NCBI GenBank assembly: GCA_036267255.1 | Contig: DATAWK010000041.1 | Span: forward strand, 62,001-126,000 | Direction of reading: 5' to 3' | DNA: 64,000 bases | From: DATAWK01 sp036267255 | GTDB lineage: Bacteria; Acidobacteriota; Terriglobia; Terriglobales; Acidobacteriaceae | In this document: in pieces, positions 35,362 to 43,596 of the stretch | Position numbering within the stretch: the stretch's first letter is position 1 | How the letters are laid out: each line of letters starts with the position of its first letter | Translations under genes and position numbers: made by a program | The notes under the pieces: generated by a model | Seen by the model: the letters and a program-made list of their open reading frames with translations, nothing else | The model's database searches: none | Told to the model about the DNA's origin: nothing

Positions 35362-36411
35362 TTAATTATTCATCGCAACGCCCACTTCGCCGGGCAGTAC
35401 GACGGACTGAACTCGCTTCTGGACCGGCTCAAGTATGAATCGCCGTCGCGACGGATCGAAGATCACGTTGGCGTGCTGCAGAAGTGGATTTCCCAGATGT
35501 CCATCCAGATGACTCTTGGCCGAAGCGCCGGCGGTCATCCTTGCCAGGTCAACGTACGGCGAATTGAACATCAGGCTGTCCCCTAAAGCAATATCGCCAA
35601 ATTGGATATTGCGTAGCCGAACCACGTCACAGGTATAGGTGCCGCCCAATCCGATATAGGTCGTCTGGCGACTATCCCGGCTCATCAATGAGCGCTCATA
35701 CTTAACAACAAACTGGCGATAGAAAAGCAGCTCGGAGTCGCTGCCTGTATCAATCAGCAACTGCGTCCATCGTTCTTTTCCATCCGGCATCACCACCTTC
35801 ACCCGGATCACCGGGCTCGCTTTGTCCATACGGAGCTGTATGCCGTCTCCGTGGTAATGATAGTGTGCAGGGGGATAAAGCCGAAGTACGCTGTGGGTGT
35901 AGTCAATCACGGTCACATAGTCGCGAAGAAAAGCAAAACCAAGAATGCCATCCAGCGGGTGATCGAGCGCGTGGCTCAACGCAGATAAATTGATGGATTC
36001 TGCTGCACTCTGCACCTCCACGTTTCCGTTGAGATGAATATCGATGTCATGGATTTTTCTGGCTAGAACGTCGCTTTCTCCCATCCCATCCACGTCGAGC
36101 TTTTCTCCTCTGCGCAGCCGCAGGCGTCTGGCAACCGAAGTATCTACCAGGATCGTTCTTTCATCGGAGACAAAACCGGTATCCAGCATGATCGTACTTG
36201 GGCCTTCGTCATCCAGCTCCAATTGTAAAAAGATGTGCCCGCGCACATATTCAAACGGAATTACGATCACTCGAGAAGTGGGCCGGGAAATGGCAAGGGA
36301 ATAGGACACCGCGTACGCGCATTGCCCGCCATCCAACGTGATTCCGATGGCGAGAAAAACACATACCCAGAGTGTCCATATCGACCTCCCGGTTTCGCGC
36401 ATCGTAGGCAT
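35362..36411 (-). CDS. Exported retropepsin-like aspartic protease
   Basis: About 349 residues with an N-terminal signal or anchor (IWTLWVCVFLAIGITL...). Two copies of the retropepsin fold are suggested by two Asp-Thr-Gly motifs: TIMLDTGFVSDERTILV and QLLIDTGSDSELLFYR. Each is followed later by hydrophobic-Gly elements (LDGILGFAFLRDYVTVID; LDGHLGNPLLQHANVIFD), so both lobes are within one chain. It probably hydrolyses peptides in the periplasm. ATG 36411 has AGGTGG 7 nt upstream; GTG 36453 is a longer alternative. Confidence 0.78.
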   Translation of the reverse strand: MPTMRETGRSIWTLWVCVFLAIGITLDGGQCAYAVSYSLAISRPTSRVIVIPFEYVRGHIFLQLELDDEGPSTIMLDTGFVSDERTILVDTSVARRLRLRRGEKLDVDGMGESDVLARKIHDIDIHLNGNVEVQSAAESINLSALSHALDHPLDGILGFAFLRDYVTVIDYTHSVLRLYPPAHYHYHGDGIQLRMDKASPVIRVKVVMPDGKERWTQLLIDTGSDSELLFYRQFVVKYERSLMSRDSRQTTYIGLGGTYTCDVVRLRNIQFGDIALGDSLMFNSPYVDLARMTAGASAKSHLDGHLGNPLLQHANVIFDPSRRRFILEPVQKRVQSVVLPGEVGVAMNN

Positions 36412-36589
36412 CACTGTGCCACCTACCACGTCTGGCACAAAGCATACTCGCACGGAAAGCGATTTTCAAAGGCTTAAAAGGCTATTTTTCAAAGAAAGAT
36501 GCTGGGTGTGCCGCCGGCGTCCGGTACGCCCGGCCCACCCCCACCGGCAATTTCGCCTGTTTTCCCCTCGCGCAAACACCGCCCAGACC

Positions 36590-37810
36590 CTAGCTATATT
36601 TAAGCCAGCGCAGCAGTTCCGGCATCGTGGGGCGTTTCCCGTACATCAAAATGCCCACCCGGTAGATGCGCGAAGCCAGCGCGATTACCAGCCAGACACC
36701 CCCAAGCATCAACACCAGGGATAAGGCAATCTGCCACACCGGCGGTGTCTGGACCATGATGCGCAGGTACATCAGCAGCGGGGCAAACGGCGGCAGCAGG
36801 GAGAGAATCGTGGCCCACCTGCCGGATGGATCGGACAACACGGCCTGGAATAAAAGGACGCAGAGGATCAATGGCATGTTGATGAACGGACTCAACTGCT
36901 GCGCTTCCTGATTGCTATTCACCATGGAACCCAGCATGGCCGCCAACGCGCTGTAGAACAGAAATCCAAGCAGGAAGCAAATCACAAACGTGACCACGTT
37001 CCACGCTGACAGATGGAACGTGTACTCGCTGGAAGCATGCATCATGGCCACGCCCGGACTGGAAAGAAGCACTCCGGCGACCAGCCATATGCTGACCTGC
37101 GTCAGCCCCACGGCACCCACGCCCAGCAGCTTTCCCGCCAGCATCTCCTTCGGGCTCACCATGGCCAGCATCACTTCAAAAATGCGCGAGGTCTTCTCCT
37201 CCACCACAGACTGGCTCACCGCATTGCCCTGGAACATCAGAGATCCATACAACATGATCATGAGCACAATCGCGGCGATGTAGGTGCTCAGCGCATTGGC
37301 TCCCATGCCGTTTCTCACCAGCCGCATGTCGATATGCACAGGAGCGAAGATGGCATGCACCTCCGCACTCGATACGCCATGCCCGCCCAGTTGCTGGTGC
37401 GCCAGGGCACGCTGCAAGGCATCCTCCAGCGTCCCCACCAGTTCCAGATCTCCAGCAGAGTTCGAGTAGTAGGCTGGTTTGTCTCCCATCCAGAGATAGC
37501 CGTCGATCTTCTTGGTCTGCACCTGTTCGTTCAGTTGCGGTCGCAGACTTTCCGCTGGAGCATCCACCGTCACGCTCATTTCGCGAGTATCTTTGTCGCT
37601 GGCCAGTTCGCCCACCAGTGCTTGTCCCAGGACTGCATCGTCTGTCACGAAAACAATGTTTTTCTGTCCGGCGCCTTTGGACGCTATATACGCGGGAACG
37701 GCGACACACAGCGCCATCAAAACCGGAAACAACACCACGGAAACAATAAAGGCCTTGGTGCGTACGCGCTCCAGGTACTCTCGGCGGGCAATTAAAAATA
37801 TGTTACGCAT
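36590..37810 (-). CDS. ABC-2 type permease (NatB-like)
   Basis: 406 residues. The N-terminal MRNIFLIARREYLERVRTKAF leads into a first membrane helix. A large extracytoplasmic loop (about 45-180) is followed by five membrane helices, with KTSRIFEVMLAMVSPKEMLAGKLLG typical of ABC-2 permeases related to Na+ exporter NatB. The protein pairs with the ATPase encoded immediately upstream; the reading frames overlap by 8 bp, so the two are translated together. The exported substrate is not known. Confidence 0.88.
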   Translation of the reverse strand: MRNIFLIARREYLERVRTKAFIVSVVLFPVLMALCVAVPAYIASKGAGQKNIVFVTDDAVLGQALVGELASDKDTREMSVTVDAPAESLRPQLNEQVQTKKIDGYLWMGDKPAYYSNSAGDLELVGTLEDALQRALAHQQLGGHGVSSAEVHAIFAPVHIDMRLVRNGMGANALSTYIAAIVLMIMLYGSLMFQGNAVSQSVVEEKTSRIFEVMLAMVSPKEMLAGKLLGVGAVGLTQVSIWLVAGVLLSSPGVAMMHASSEYTFHLSAWNVVTFVICFLLGFLFYSALAAMLGSMVNSNQEAQQLSPFINMPLILCVLLFQAVLSDPSGRWATILSLLPPFAPLLMYLRIMVQTPPVWQIALSLVLMLGGVWLVIALASRIYRVGILMYGKRPTMPELLRWLKYS

Positions 37811-38705
37811 CGGTCTTGCCTCCCACGGTCTGGATAAAAATATCTTCCAGGGTTGGCTCCATCAGCTCAAAACGGTCGACGCGGGCGTTGGCCATGGCAG
37901 CGGATAAAATCTGCTGTGGATCGGCGCCGGGTTTCAGATGGATCTCCGCGTTTCCGCCGTAATTCTTGGCTTCCGCAATCATCGGATGGGACAAAAATTT
38001 ATCGTCGCCTTCAAAGTGAATGCGCAGAAGATTCCGCGGATAGCGCGCTTTGATCTCGCGCACACTGCCGGAGAGAACGCCCTTGCCGCCATTCACCAGG
38101 CAGATCGACTCGCAGAGCTTCTCCACCTGTTCCATGTGATGCGTGGAGAAAAGAATCGCCTTGCCCTGGTTCTTCAGCTCCACCAGCACGTCCTGCAGCA
38201 GGATAGTATTCACCGGGTCCAGTCCGGAGAACGGCTCGTCCATGATGATCAGTTCCGGATCGTGCAGGATCGTAGCGATGAACTGGATCTTCTGCTGCAT
38301 ACCCTTCGACAGTTCATCGGTCTTCTTGTCGAGCGAGTCGGCAATCTCCAGCCGCTCCGCCCAGCGTCGCCCACGCTGCTCTGCCGCTGCGGCATCCAGG
38401 CCGCGCAGCTGGCCCAGCAGCACCAGTTGGTCGATCACCTTCATCTTCTTGTACAGGCCGCGTTCCTCCGGCAGATAGCCCACACGCTGCAGGCTCTTCC
38501 GTGTAAACGGCGCTTGAAACAGCGAGACGCTGCCGGTATCGGGCAGCGTCATGCCAATCATCATGCGGATGGTTGAAGTCTTGCCTGCGCCATTCGGCCC
38601 CAGCAGGCCGAACATGGTGCCGGCTTCAATCTCCAGGCTCAGGTCCTGCACGGCAATCTTGGTGTCGTACTTCTTGGTGATGCGGTTCAGTTGCACAATT
38701 TTCAT
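37803..38705 (-). CDS. ABC transporter ATP-binding protein (NatA-like)
   Basis: 300 residues. Walker A GLLGPNGAGKTSTIRMMIG, the Q-loop region RVGYLPEERGLYKKMKV, signature ELSKGMQQKIQFIATIL, Walker B LIIMDEPFSGLDPVN and the H-loop ILFSTHHMEQVEKL are all intact. The C-terminal 75 residues match the regulatory extension of NatA-type ATPases. Start ATG 38705 (MKIVQLNRITKKYDTK) is chosen from homology; the frame is open upstream. It forms an exporter with the overlapping permease gene. A 24-bp palindrome lies 95 bp upstream of the start. Confidence 0.92.
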   Translation of the reverse strand: MKIVQLNRITKKYDTKIAVQDLSLEIEAGTMFGLLGPNGAGKTSTIRMMIGMTLPDTGSVSLFQAPFTRKSLQRVGYLPEERGLYKKMKVIDQLVLLGQLRGLDAAAAEQRGRRWAERLEIADSLDKKTDELSKGMQQKIQFIATILHDPELIIMDEPFSGLDPVNTILLQDVLVELKNQGKAILFSTHHMEQVEKLCESICLVNGGKGVLSGSVREIKARYPRNLLRIHFEGDDKFLSHPMIAEAKNYGGNAEIHLKPGADPQQILSAAMANARVDRFELMEPTLEDIFIQTVGGKTDA

Positions 38706-38799
38706 CGGCTGATCCAGATATTGCGTCGGTTCCCAATGCATTATGCGGCACGAGTGTTGAAAGTGTAGCAAACCACGGCAGTGAATCCGTCCCCGGATT

Positions 38800-38823
38800 G
38801 CTGACAACTCGCGAGTTGTCAGC
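38800..38823. promoter_or_regulatory. Perfect 24-bp palindrome, candidate operator
   Basis: Each half is GCTGACAACTCG and its exact complement, with no central spacer. It begins 95 bp upstream of the ABC ATPase start and abuts the stop codon of the NTF2-like gene (38824). There is no T-run, so it is not a typical terminator. A dimeric repressor site for the exporter operon is the simplest reading. Confidence 0.55.
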
Positions 38824-39192
38824 CTATAGTTGCTGACTCAGATAGAACGCTTTGACGGCCGCCGCTTTCAAAGAGCTATCCAACTCCACTACATCCAATA
38901 CGCGGTTGCCGTTGTCTCTTCGATATAACGCGGCATATCCGCTCGGAGCGGTAAATACTTCCTCCAGCTCAAAGTGGAGTGTGGGGGCAACCTCCAAACC
39001 CATGCGAAAATGTTCGCGGAGTTCGTCTTCACCTCGCAATATGCCATCGGGCCGGTTCCAGCGCCGGACGACCGTGTTCGCTTCGAACACGACAGAAGAA
39101 GCATAGTGCCGCATTATGCGATCCAGATCTTTGGCATTCCACGCCTGAATCCAATCTTCCACTAGAGACCGCAAATCCTTCTCAGTTCTCAT
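38824..39192 (-). CDS. NTF2-like (SnoaL-type) protein
   Basis: 122 residues. It opens with LVEDWIQAWNAKDLDRIMRHYASSVVFEA, the pattern of the NTF2-like alpha+beta cone fold. HFRMGLEVAPTLHFELEEVF and a C-terminal FYLSQQL follow. Members range from steroid isomerases and polyketide cyclases to stress proteins; no catalytic residues can be assigned. It precedes the ABC exporter genes on the same strand with 118 bp between. Confidence 0.75.
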   Translation of the reverse strand: MRTEKDLRSLVEDWIQAWNAKDLDRIMRHYASSVVFEANTVVRRWNRPDGILRGEDELREHFRMGLEVAPTLHFELEEVFTAPSGYAALYRRDNGNRVLDVVELDSSLKAAAVKAFYLSQQL

Positions 39193-39257
39193 GAGTCAAT
39201 TCCCTCTTTGCCAAACGCATTCTCTAAGCATAACCAACACGAGCAGAAGACCCTTCG

Positions 39258-39430
39258 TCGCGCCCGAGTCACGGGCGATCCGGAGACTAACCTGCTGCCG
39301 ATAACTACCACGCACGTCAGAACCGCTATCGCCGCATCAGAACACCAACCTGCTGATAGCATCCAGAGTGTGTTCGCACTCGACACTCCCGTGTAATTCG
39401 TGAACGGCATTGGTCCGCAGCTAGCCGAAA
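39258..39430. repeat. Long direct repeat, left copy (recG 5' region remnant)
   Basis: Aligns without gaps to 39973-40145 (offset 715 bp); by eye, 28 mismatches in 173 bp. It covers the recG upstream region and the first 20 codons. In the recG frame it reads V-F-A-L-D-T-P-V and then TAA (39394-39396), where recG has CAA. Confidence 0.88.
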
Positions 39431-39448
39431 CCGGACTGGTAGATCATC

Positions 39449-39862
39449 ATGAAAGCCAAACAATACTTGGAGCAGCGTATGCAAGAGGAACAAATACGGG
39501 AAGCACTGGATTTGCACTGGCGCGCTTCTGCAGCAGGCGATGCAAATGCCGAACACGATATCTACGATGACAATGCCATTTGTGATTATCCTCAGTCAGG
39601 CGAGCGAATCCTCGGGCGAAGCAATTTGCAGGCCTTGCGCAGTCATCACCCCGGCAAGCCTTCGGGTTTCAACGTCAGGCGAATTCTCGGAAACGGTGAT
39701 CTCTGGATCACGGAATACACCATCACCTACCAGGGGCGACCAGCATACACAGTGAGCATTATGGAGTTCCGCGACGGTAAGGTTGTGCACGAGACACAGT
39801 ATTTCGCCGATCCCTTCGAGGCGCCCGCCTGGCGGAGCCAATGGGTTCAGCGGATCGCGTAA
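39449..39862 (+). CDS. SnoaL-like NTF2-fold protein
   Basis: 137 residues. Signature segments are IREALDLHWRASAAGDANAEHDIYDDNAICDYPQSGE, with the typical Asp/Tyr-rich 'DDNAICDYPQSGE' strand, ILGRSNLQALRSHHP, WITEYTITYQGRPAYTVSIMEF and VVHETQYFADPFEAPAWR. This is the SnoaL-like polyketide-cyclase type fold with unknown substrate. ATG 39449 is the start. It is the only gene inside the pair of recG 5'-region repeats, so the left repeat (a copy of the recG upstream region) may now serve as its promoter. Confidence 0.82.
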   Translation: MKAKQYLEQRMQEEQIREALDLHWRASAAGDANAEHDIYDDNAICDYPQSGERILGRSNLQALRSHHPGKPSGFNVRRILGNGDLWITEYTITYQGRPAYTVSIMEFRDGKVVHETQYFADPFEAPAWRSQWVQRIA

Positions 39863-39972
39863 CGCCGCATTGAGGCGGGATGGATGAAGGTCTGTCTCCG
39901 TTGGTTCCAAATCGCCAACGCACTCCTTGATCTGGGCGATCTGCCCGGCTTTCGTCTCGTGGAAAGTTACGG

Positions 39973-40145
39973 TCACTCCCGAATTACGGGCAATCCGAAA
40001 ACAGACCCACGACCCATAACTACCACGCACGTCAGAACCGCTACCACTGCCTGAGAGCATCAAGCTGCTGATAGCATCCAGAATGTGCTCGCACTCGACA
40101 CTCCCGTGCAATTCGTGAAAGGCATTGGTCCACAGCTTGCCGAAA
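39973..40145. repeat. Long direct repeat, right copy (native recG 5' region)
   Basis: Partner of 39258-39430. It contains the recG start and includes a hairpin element (39976-40000). Confidence 0.88.
39976..40000. repeat. REP-like hairpin element, degenerate copy
   Basis: CCCGAATTACGGGCAATCCG shares 17 of 20 positions with the 19068-19087 element when ATTACGGGCAATCCGAAAAC is compared. The stem is imperfect (CGAATT/AATCCG). A further diverged copy lies in the left repeat near 39261-39285. Confidence 0.4.
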
Positions 40146-42364
40146 AGCTGGCGGAGAAACGGATTGCCATTGTCGAAGACCTGCTCTACCACCTGCCATT
40201 CCGATATGAAGACCGCGCCAATCCCCGCGCGTTGAACGAGCTGGTGCCGGGAGAAACCGCCAGCGTCATCGGAGAAGTGCGCGGCTCGACGCTGTTGCGG
40301 ACACGCCGCATGCCCATCTTCGAAATGACCGTGGGCCAGGGCCCGGCAACGTTGAAATGCATGTGGTTCCACGGCGCCTATCTGCAGGACAAGTTCCAGC
40401 CCGGCCAGATGCTGGCGCTCTACGGCAAGGTGGAACCATCGCGCAGCCGCAGCGGCAGCTTCAAAATGATCCAGCCGCAGATTGAAATTCTTCCCGGCCC
40501 CGACGATGCTGAAACCACGCTGTTGGAAGTGGGCCGCATCGTTCCTGTGTATGAATCGCTCGGTGGCGCGCGGCTCAGCTCGCGCTGGCTGCGTCGCGTG
40601 ATCTATCGCATTCTGGAAGACCTGGGCAATCGCATTCCGGAAACGCTGCCCAGCGTTTTGTGCGAACGCCTGCAACTGACCGACCGCGCCAAAGCGCTGC
40701 GCGATGTGCATTTTCCTCCCGTCGGCACAAAGATGTCGCAATTGCAGGGCGCAACAACGCCTGCCCACCAGCGGTTGATCTTCGAGGAACTGTTTTATCT
40801 GGAGTTGGGACTGGAGCTGAAGCGCCGCCGCATGCGCGAACGCGCCGGATTTTCCTTTGCCACGCAGGAACGCGTGCGCACGGCGCTGAAAAACGTGCTG
40901 CCGTTCCATCCCACAACTGCCCAGAAGCGTGTGCTGGCCGAAATTGTTCAGGACATGCGCCAACCCACACCGATGCGCCGTCTGCTGCAGGGCGACGTTG
41001 GCTCCGGCAAAACGATTGTCGCGCTGCAGGCTGCGCTCATCGCCATCGAAAACGGCTATCAGGCTGCATTGATGGCGCCCACGGAGATTCTGGCCACGCA
41101 GCATTACCTGGCCGCGCGCAAGCTGCTGGAACGCACCGACCGCAAGCCGCCGTACAACGTGATTTTGTTGACCGGTTCTCTGGAGGAGGATCGCAAGCGC
41201 GCCAATCGCGGACGCATCGTTCGCGGCGAAGCGGATCTGGTGATCGGCACGCACGCTTTGATCGAAGAGAAGGTGGAGTTCGCCAATCTCGGCCTGGTCA
41301 TTGTCGACGAGCAGCATCGCTTTGGCGTGATGCAGCGCTTCCGCCTGATGAAGAAACCGAATGCCGCCGAGCCGCACGTCCTGGTAATGACCGCCACGCC
41401 GATTCCTCGAACCCTGGCGCTCACACTGTATGGCGATCTCGACGTCAGCGTGCTCGACGAGCTGCCGCCCGGACGCACGCCGATCGTCACGCGCCGCACC
41501 ACCGACGAGCGCGCAGCCGAGGTCTGGACGTTCGTGCGCAAGCACGTAAAGGCCGGACAGCAGGCGTACATCGTCTATCCCGTGATTGAAGGGCCAAGCG
41601 ACGACCAGCCGGAGCTGGATTTTCCCCAGGATGTAGAGCCGGAAGCAGAATTAAAAAAAGGCGCGAAGAGCACCGCGGCCAAAACCAGGCCACGCAAAAA
41701 GTCTGCGAAAAAAACCTCCTCTCTTTTTGCAGACAAGGGCGACAAGCCCACGCTGAAATCCGCCGTCGCCATGTTTGAAGAGCTGCGCGCCACCCACCTT
41801 GCAGGCTTGCGCATTGGTCTGATGCACGGACGCATGGACGCCGGCGAAAAAGAGATCAATATGCGCCGCTTCCAGCGCGGCGAGCTGGACGTTCTGGTTG
41901 CGACCACAGTGATTGAGGTCGGCGTCGATGTGCCCAACGCCACCGTCATGGTCATCGAGCACGCCGAGCGCTTTGGCCTGGCGCAGATGCACCAATTGCG
42001 CGGACGCGTTGGGCGCGGAGCGGCACGCTCCTATTGCATTCTGATGACCGGCGGCAAGGTCTCGCCGCAGGCCGAAGAACGGCTCGATGCGATGGTTCGC
42101 ACGCAGGATGGTTTTCAGCTGGCCGAAATGGATCTGGCTTTGCGCGGCCCCGGTGAATTTTTCGGAACGCGACAGGCCGGGCTGCCGGATTTTCGCGTGG
42201 CCAATTTATTGCGCGACCGCAAACTGCTGGAGCTGGCGCGGCAGGAAGCGCATCGCTTTGTCGAAGGCGGCGATAAAGAAATGTCGCGCGAAATGGTTAC
42301 CGCCGTCTGGAGCCATCTGAAGGCCCATTGGCAGCGGCATTACGGGTTGGTCGAAGCCGGCTAG
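40085..42364 (+). CDS. recG: ATP-dependent DNA helicase RecG
   Basis: 759 residues. RecG regresses stalled forks and branch-migrates junctions. The N-terminal wedge (FVKGIGPQLAEKLAEKRI, VEDLLYHLPFRYEDR) precedes superfamily 2 motifs: LLQGDVGSGKTIVAL, MAPTEILATQH, LVIVDEQHRFGVMQR, VMTATPIPRTLALTLYGD, ATTVIEVGVDVPNATVMVI, HQLRGRVGRG. Between motifs in the second helicase lobe (about residues 519-552) is an extra Lys-rich linker, KKGAKSTAAKTRPRKKSAKK, not seen in the core family. The start is GTG 40085. Its upstream region and first codons are duplicated at 39258-39430. Confidence 0.96.
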   Translation: MLALDTPVQFVKGIGPQLAEKLAEKRIAIVEDLLYHLPFRYEDRANPRALNELVPGETASVIGEVRGSTLLRTRRMPIFEMTVGQGPATLKCMWFHGAYLQDKFQPGQMLALYGKVEPSRSRSGSFKMIQPQIEILPGPDDAETTLLEVGRIVPVYESLGGARLSSRWLRRVIYRILEDLGNRIPETLPSVLCERLQLTDRAKALRDVHFPPVGTKMSQLQGATTPAHQRLIFEELFYLELGLELKRRRMRERAGFSFATQERVRTALKNVLPFHPTTAQKRVLAEIVQDMRQPTPMRRLLQGDVGSGKTIVALQAALIAIENGYQAALMAPTEILATQHYLAARKLLERTDRKPPYNVILLTGSLEEDRKRANRGRIVRGEADLVIGTHALIEEKVEFANLGLVIVDEQHRFGVMQRFRLMKKPNAAEPHVLVMTATPIPRTLALTLYGDLDVSVLDELPPGRTPIVTRRTTDERAAEVWTFVRKHVKAGQQAYIVYPVIEGPSDDQPELDFPQDVEPEAELKKGAKSTAAKTRPRKKSAKKTSSLFADKGDKPTLKSAVAMFEELRATHLAGLRIGLMHGRMDAGEKEINMRRFQRGELDVLVATTVIEVGVDVPNATVMVIEHAERFGLAQMHQLRGRVGRGAARSYCILMTGGKVSPQAEERLDAMVRTQDGFQLAEMDLALRGPGEFFGTRQAGLPDFRVANLLRDRKLLELARQEAHRFVEGGDKEMSREMVTAVWSHLKAHWQRHYGLVEAG

Positions 42365-42387
42365 CTGCGCGAGGCAACCGGATTTCT

Positions 42388-42834
42388 TTATGCGCCACCG
42401 GTCCGGAGCGTGTTCATCCGCGTAAAAAAACGGACGACCGTTCGCAGGTCCGTCTCCGGTGTTTCCGCAAGAAAAGCGTCCAGGTTCTTATTGATCTCCT
42501 CGTAGAAACCTTGCACGCTCTTCATTTTCTCCGGGCGAATTTCGATGAGGACGCTGCGGCGATCCTTTGGATTGGGCACCCGTCGAATATAGGCCGCCTT
42601 TTCCAGCCGATCCAGCATCACGGTCACACCTCCGGTGGTTAGCCCTGTGGATTTGGCAAGCTGGCCCGGTGTGGCACGGCCAAGCATCTCCAGCACATTC
42701 ATGCATTGCATATCGGTAAGGCGCAGGCCAACCTGGTCCGCAACCTGCTGGTTGTAGAGAATGCTTCCGGCGATGAAACGACGAATGAGATGCACGAAGG
42801 TTTCGTGCAGAACAGCGCGATTTTTCGTTGACAT
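42388..42834 (-). CDS. MarR-family transcriptional regulator
   Basis: 148 residues with the MarR winged helix: LRLTDMQCMNVLEMLGRATPGQLAKSTGLTTGGVTVMLDRLEKAAYIRRVPNPKDRRSVLIEI, including the wing Asp-Arg-Arg. The flanking helices (HETFVHLIRRFIAG; FYEEINKNLDAFL) form the dimer interface. It is divergent from a methyltransferase gene, with a 51-bp palindrome between the two starts. It almost certainly represses both itself and that gene. The effector is unknown. Confidence 0.9.
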   Translation of the reverse strand: MSTKNRAVLHETFVHLIRRFIAGSILYNQQVADQVGLRLTDMQCMNVLEMLGRATPGQLAKSTGLTTGGVTVMLDRLEKAAYIRRVPNPKDRRSVLIEIRPEKMKSVQGFYEEINKNLDAFLAETPETDLRTVVRFFTRMNTLRTGGA

Positions 42835-42846
42835 TTGCTTTCCATA

Positions 42847-42897
42847 TTCCTTATATTCTAAGTATCTTATTTTATAAGATACTTAGAATATAAGGAA
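42847..42897. promoter_or_regulatory. 51-bp perfect inverted repeat, candidate MarR operator
   Basis: Two 24-bp arms (42847-42870 and 42874-42897) are exact complements around a TTT centre. The outer ends are TTCCTTATATTC / GAATATAAGGAA and the inner part is AAGTATCTTAT / ATAAGATACTT. It fills almost the whole gap between the divergent marR and methyltransferase starts and is strongly AT-rich. The right arm also supplies the AAGGAA ribosome site of the methyltransferase gene, so it could act at DNA and RNA level. Confidence 0.75.
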
Positions 42898-42908
42898 ATT
42901 CTACTACG

Positions 42909-43577
42909 ATGATGGCGACTCCAACACAAAAAGGATACATAGGAATGGGCATGGAAGGCTCCATCGCCCGCTGGTATGACAAGACAACGCGCAAGGACAT
43001 GGCCCAGTACAGCACGCTTGCCGAACGGCTGAAGGCTCTCAAGCCAACCGGGGGAGACGTTCTGGAGATTGCTCCCGGCCCCGGTTTTTTGGCGATCGAG
43101 ATGGCCAAAGGGGGACAATATCGCGTCACCGGGCTGGACATCAGCAAAACGTTTGTGGAACTGGCACAGAAAAATGCAGCGGAAGTCGGCGTCAAGGTTG
43201 ACTTCCTGCTGGGCAATGCCTCGGCGATGCCGTTTCAGGAAAATACTTTCGGTCTGCTGGTGTGCCGGGCAGCGTTTAAAAATTTCTCTGAGCCGCAGAA
43301 AGCGCTCAAGGAAATGTTCCGCGTCCTGCGTCCGGGTGGCACAGCACTGATCGTCGATTTACGAAGAGACACGCCGATGTCCGAGATCAAAAAATACGTG
43401 GACCATATGAATCTGGGCTTCGTCAGCCGCTGGTTCACGCTTCTGAGCTTTCGCTTCATGCTGCTGAAGCGCGCTTACACCCCACCGGAATTTGAACGCA
43501 TGCTTGCCGGCATTCCATTCAGCAGGAAAGAGGTAAGCACGGCCAATGTAGGCATGGAGGTCTGGATGCAGAAATAA
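42909..43577 (+). CDS. Class I SAM-dependent methyltransferase
   Basis: 222 residues. Motif I is VLEIAPGPGFLAIEMAKGG, motif II region VTGLDISKTFVELAQKNA, then DFLLGNASAMPFQENTFGLLVCRAAFKNF and VLRPGGTALIVDLRRDT. This is the UbiE/COQ5-like small-molecule methyltransferase fold. The N-terminal QKGYIGMGMEGSIARWYDK is shared by relatives I recall, supporting ATG 42909 over ATG 42945. The gene is controlled by the divergent MarR protein, suggesting detoxification or modification of a small ligand. Confidence 0.85.
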   Translation: MMATPTQKGYIGMGMEGSIARWYDKTTRKDMAQYSTLAERLKALKPTGGDVLEIAPGPGFLAIEMAKGGQYRVTGLDISKTFVELAQKNAAEVGVKVDFLLGNASAMPFQENTFGLLVCRAAFKNFSEPQKALKEMFRVLRPGGTALIVDLRRDTPMSEIKKYVDHMNLGFVSRWFTLLSFRFMLLKRAYTPPEFERMLAGIPFSRKEVSTANVGMEVWMQK

Positions 43578-43596
43578 TCCTCCGCTGGATCGGGGA

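Noticed and set aside
39596..41545. 649-codon open frame opposite the NTF2-like gene and recG
   Set aside because: It spans two unrelated plus-strand genes and an intergenic repeat, and shows no domain.
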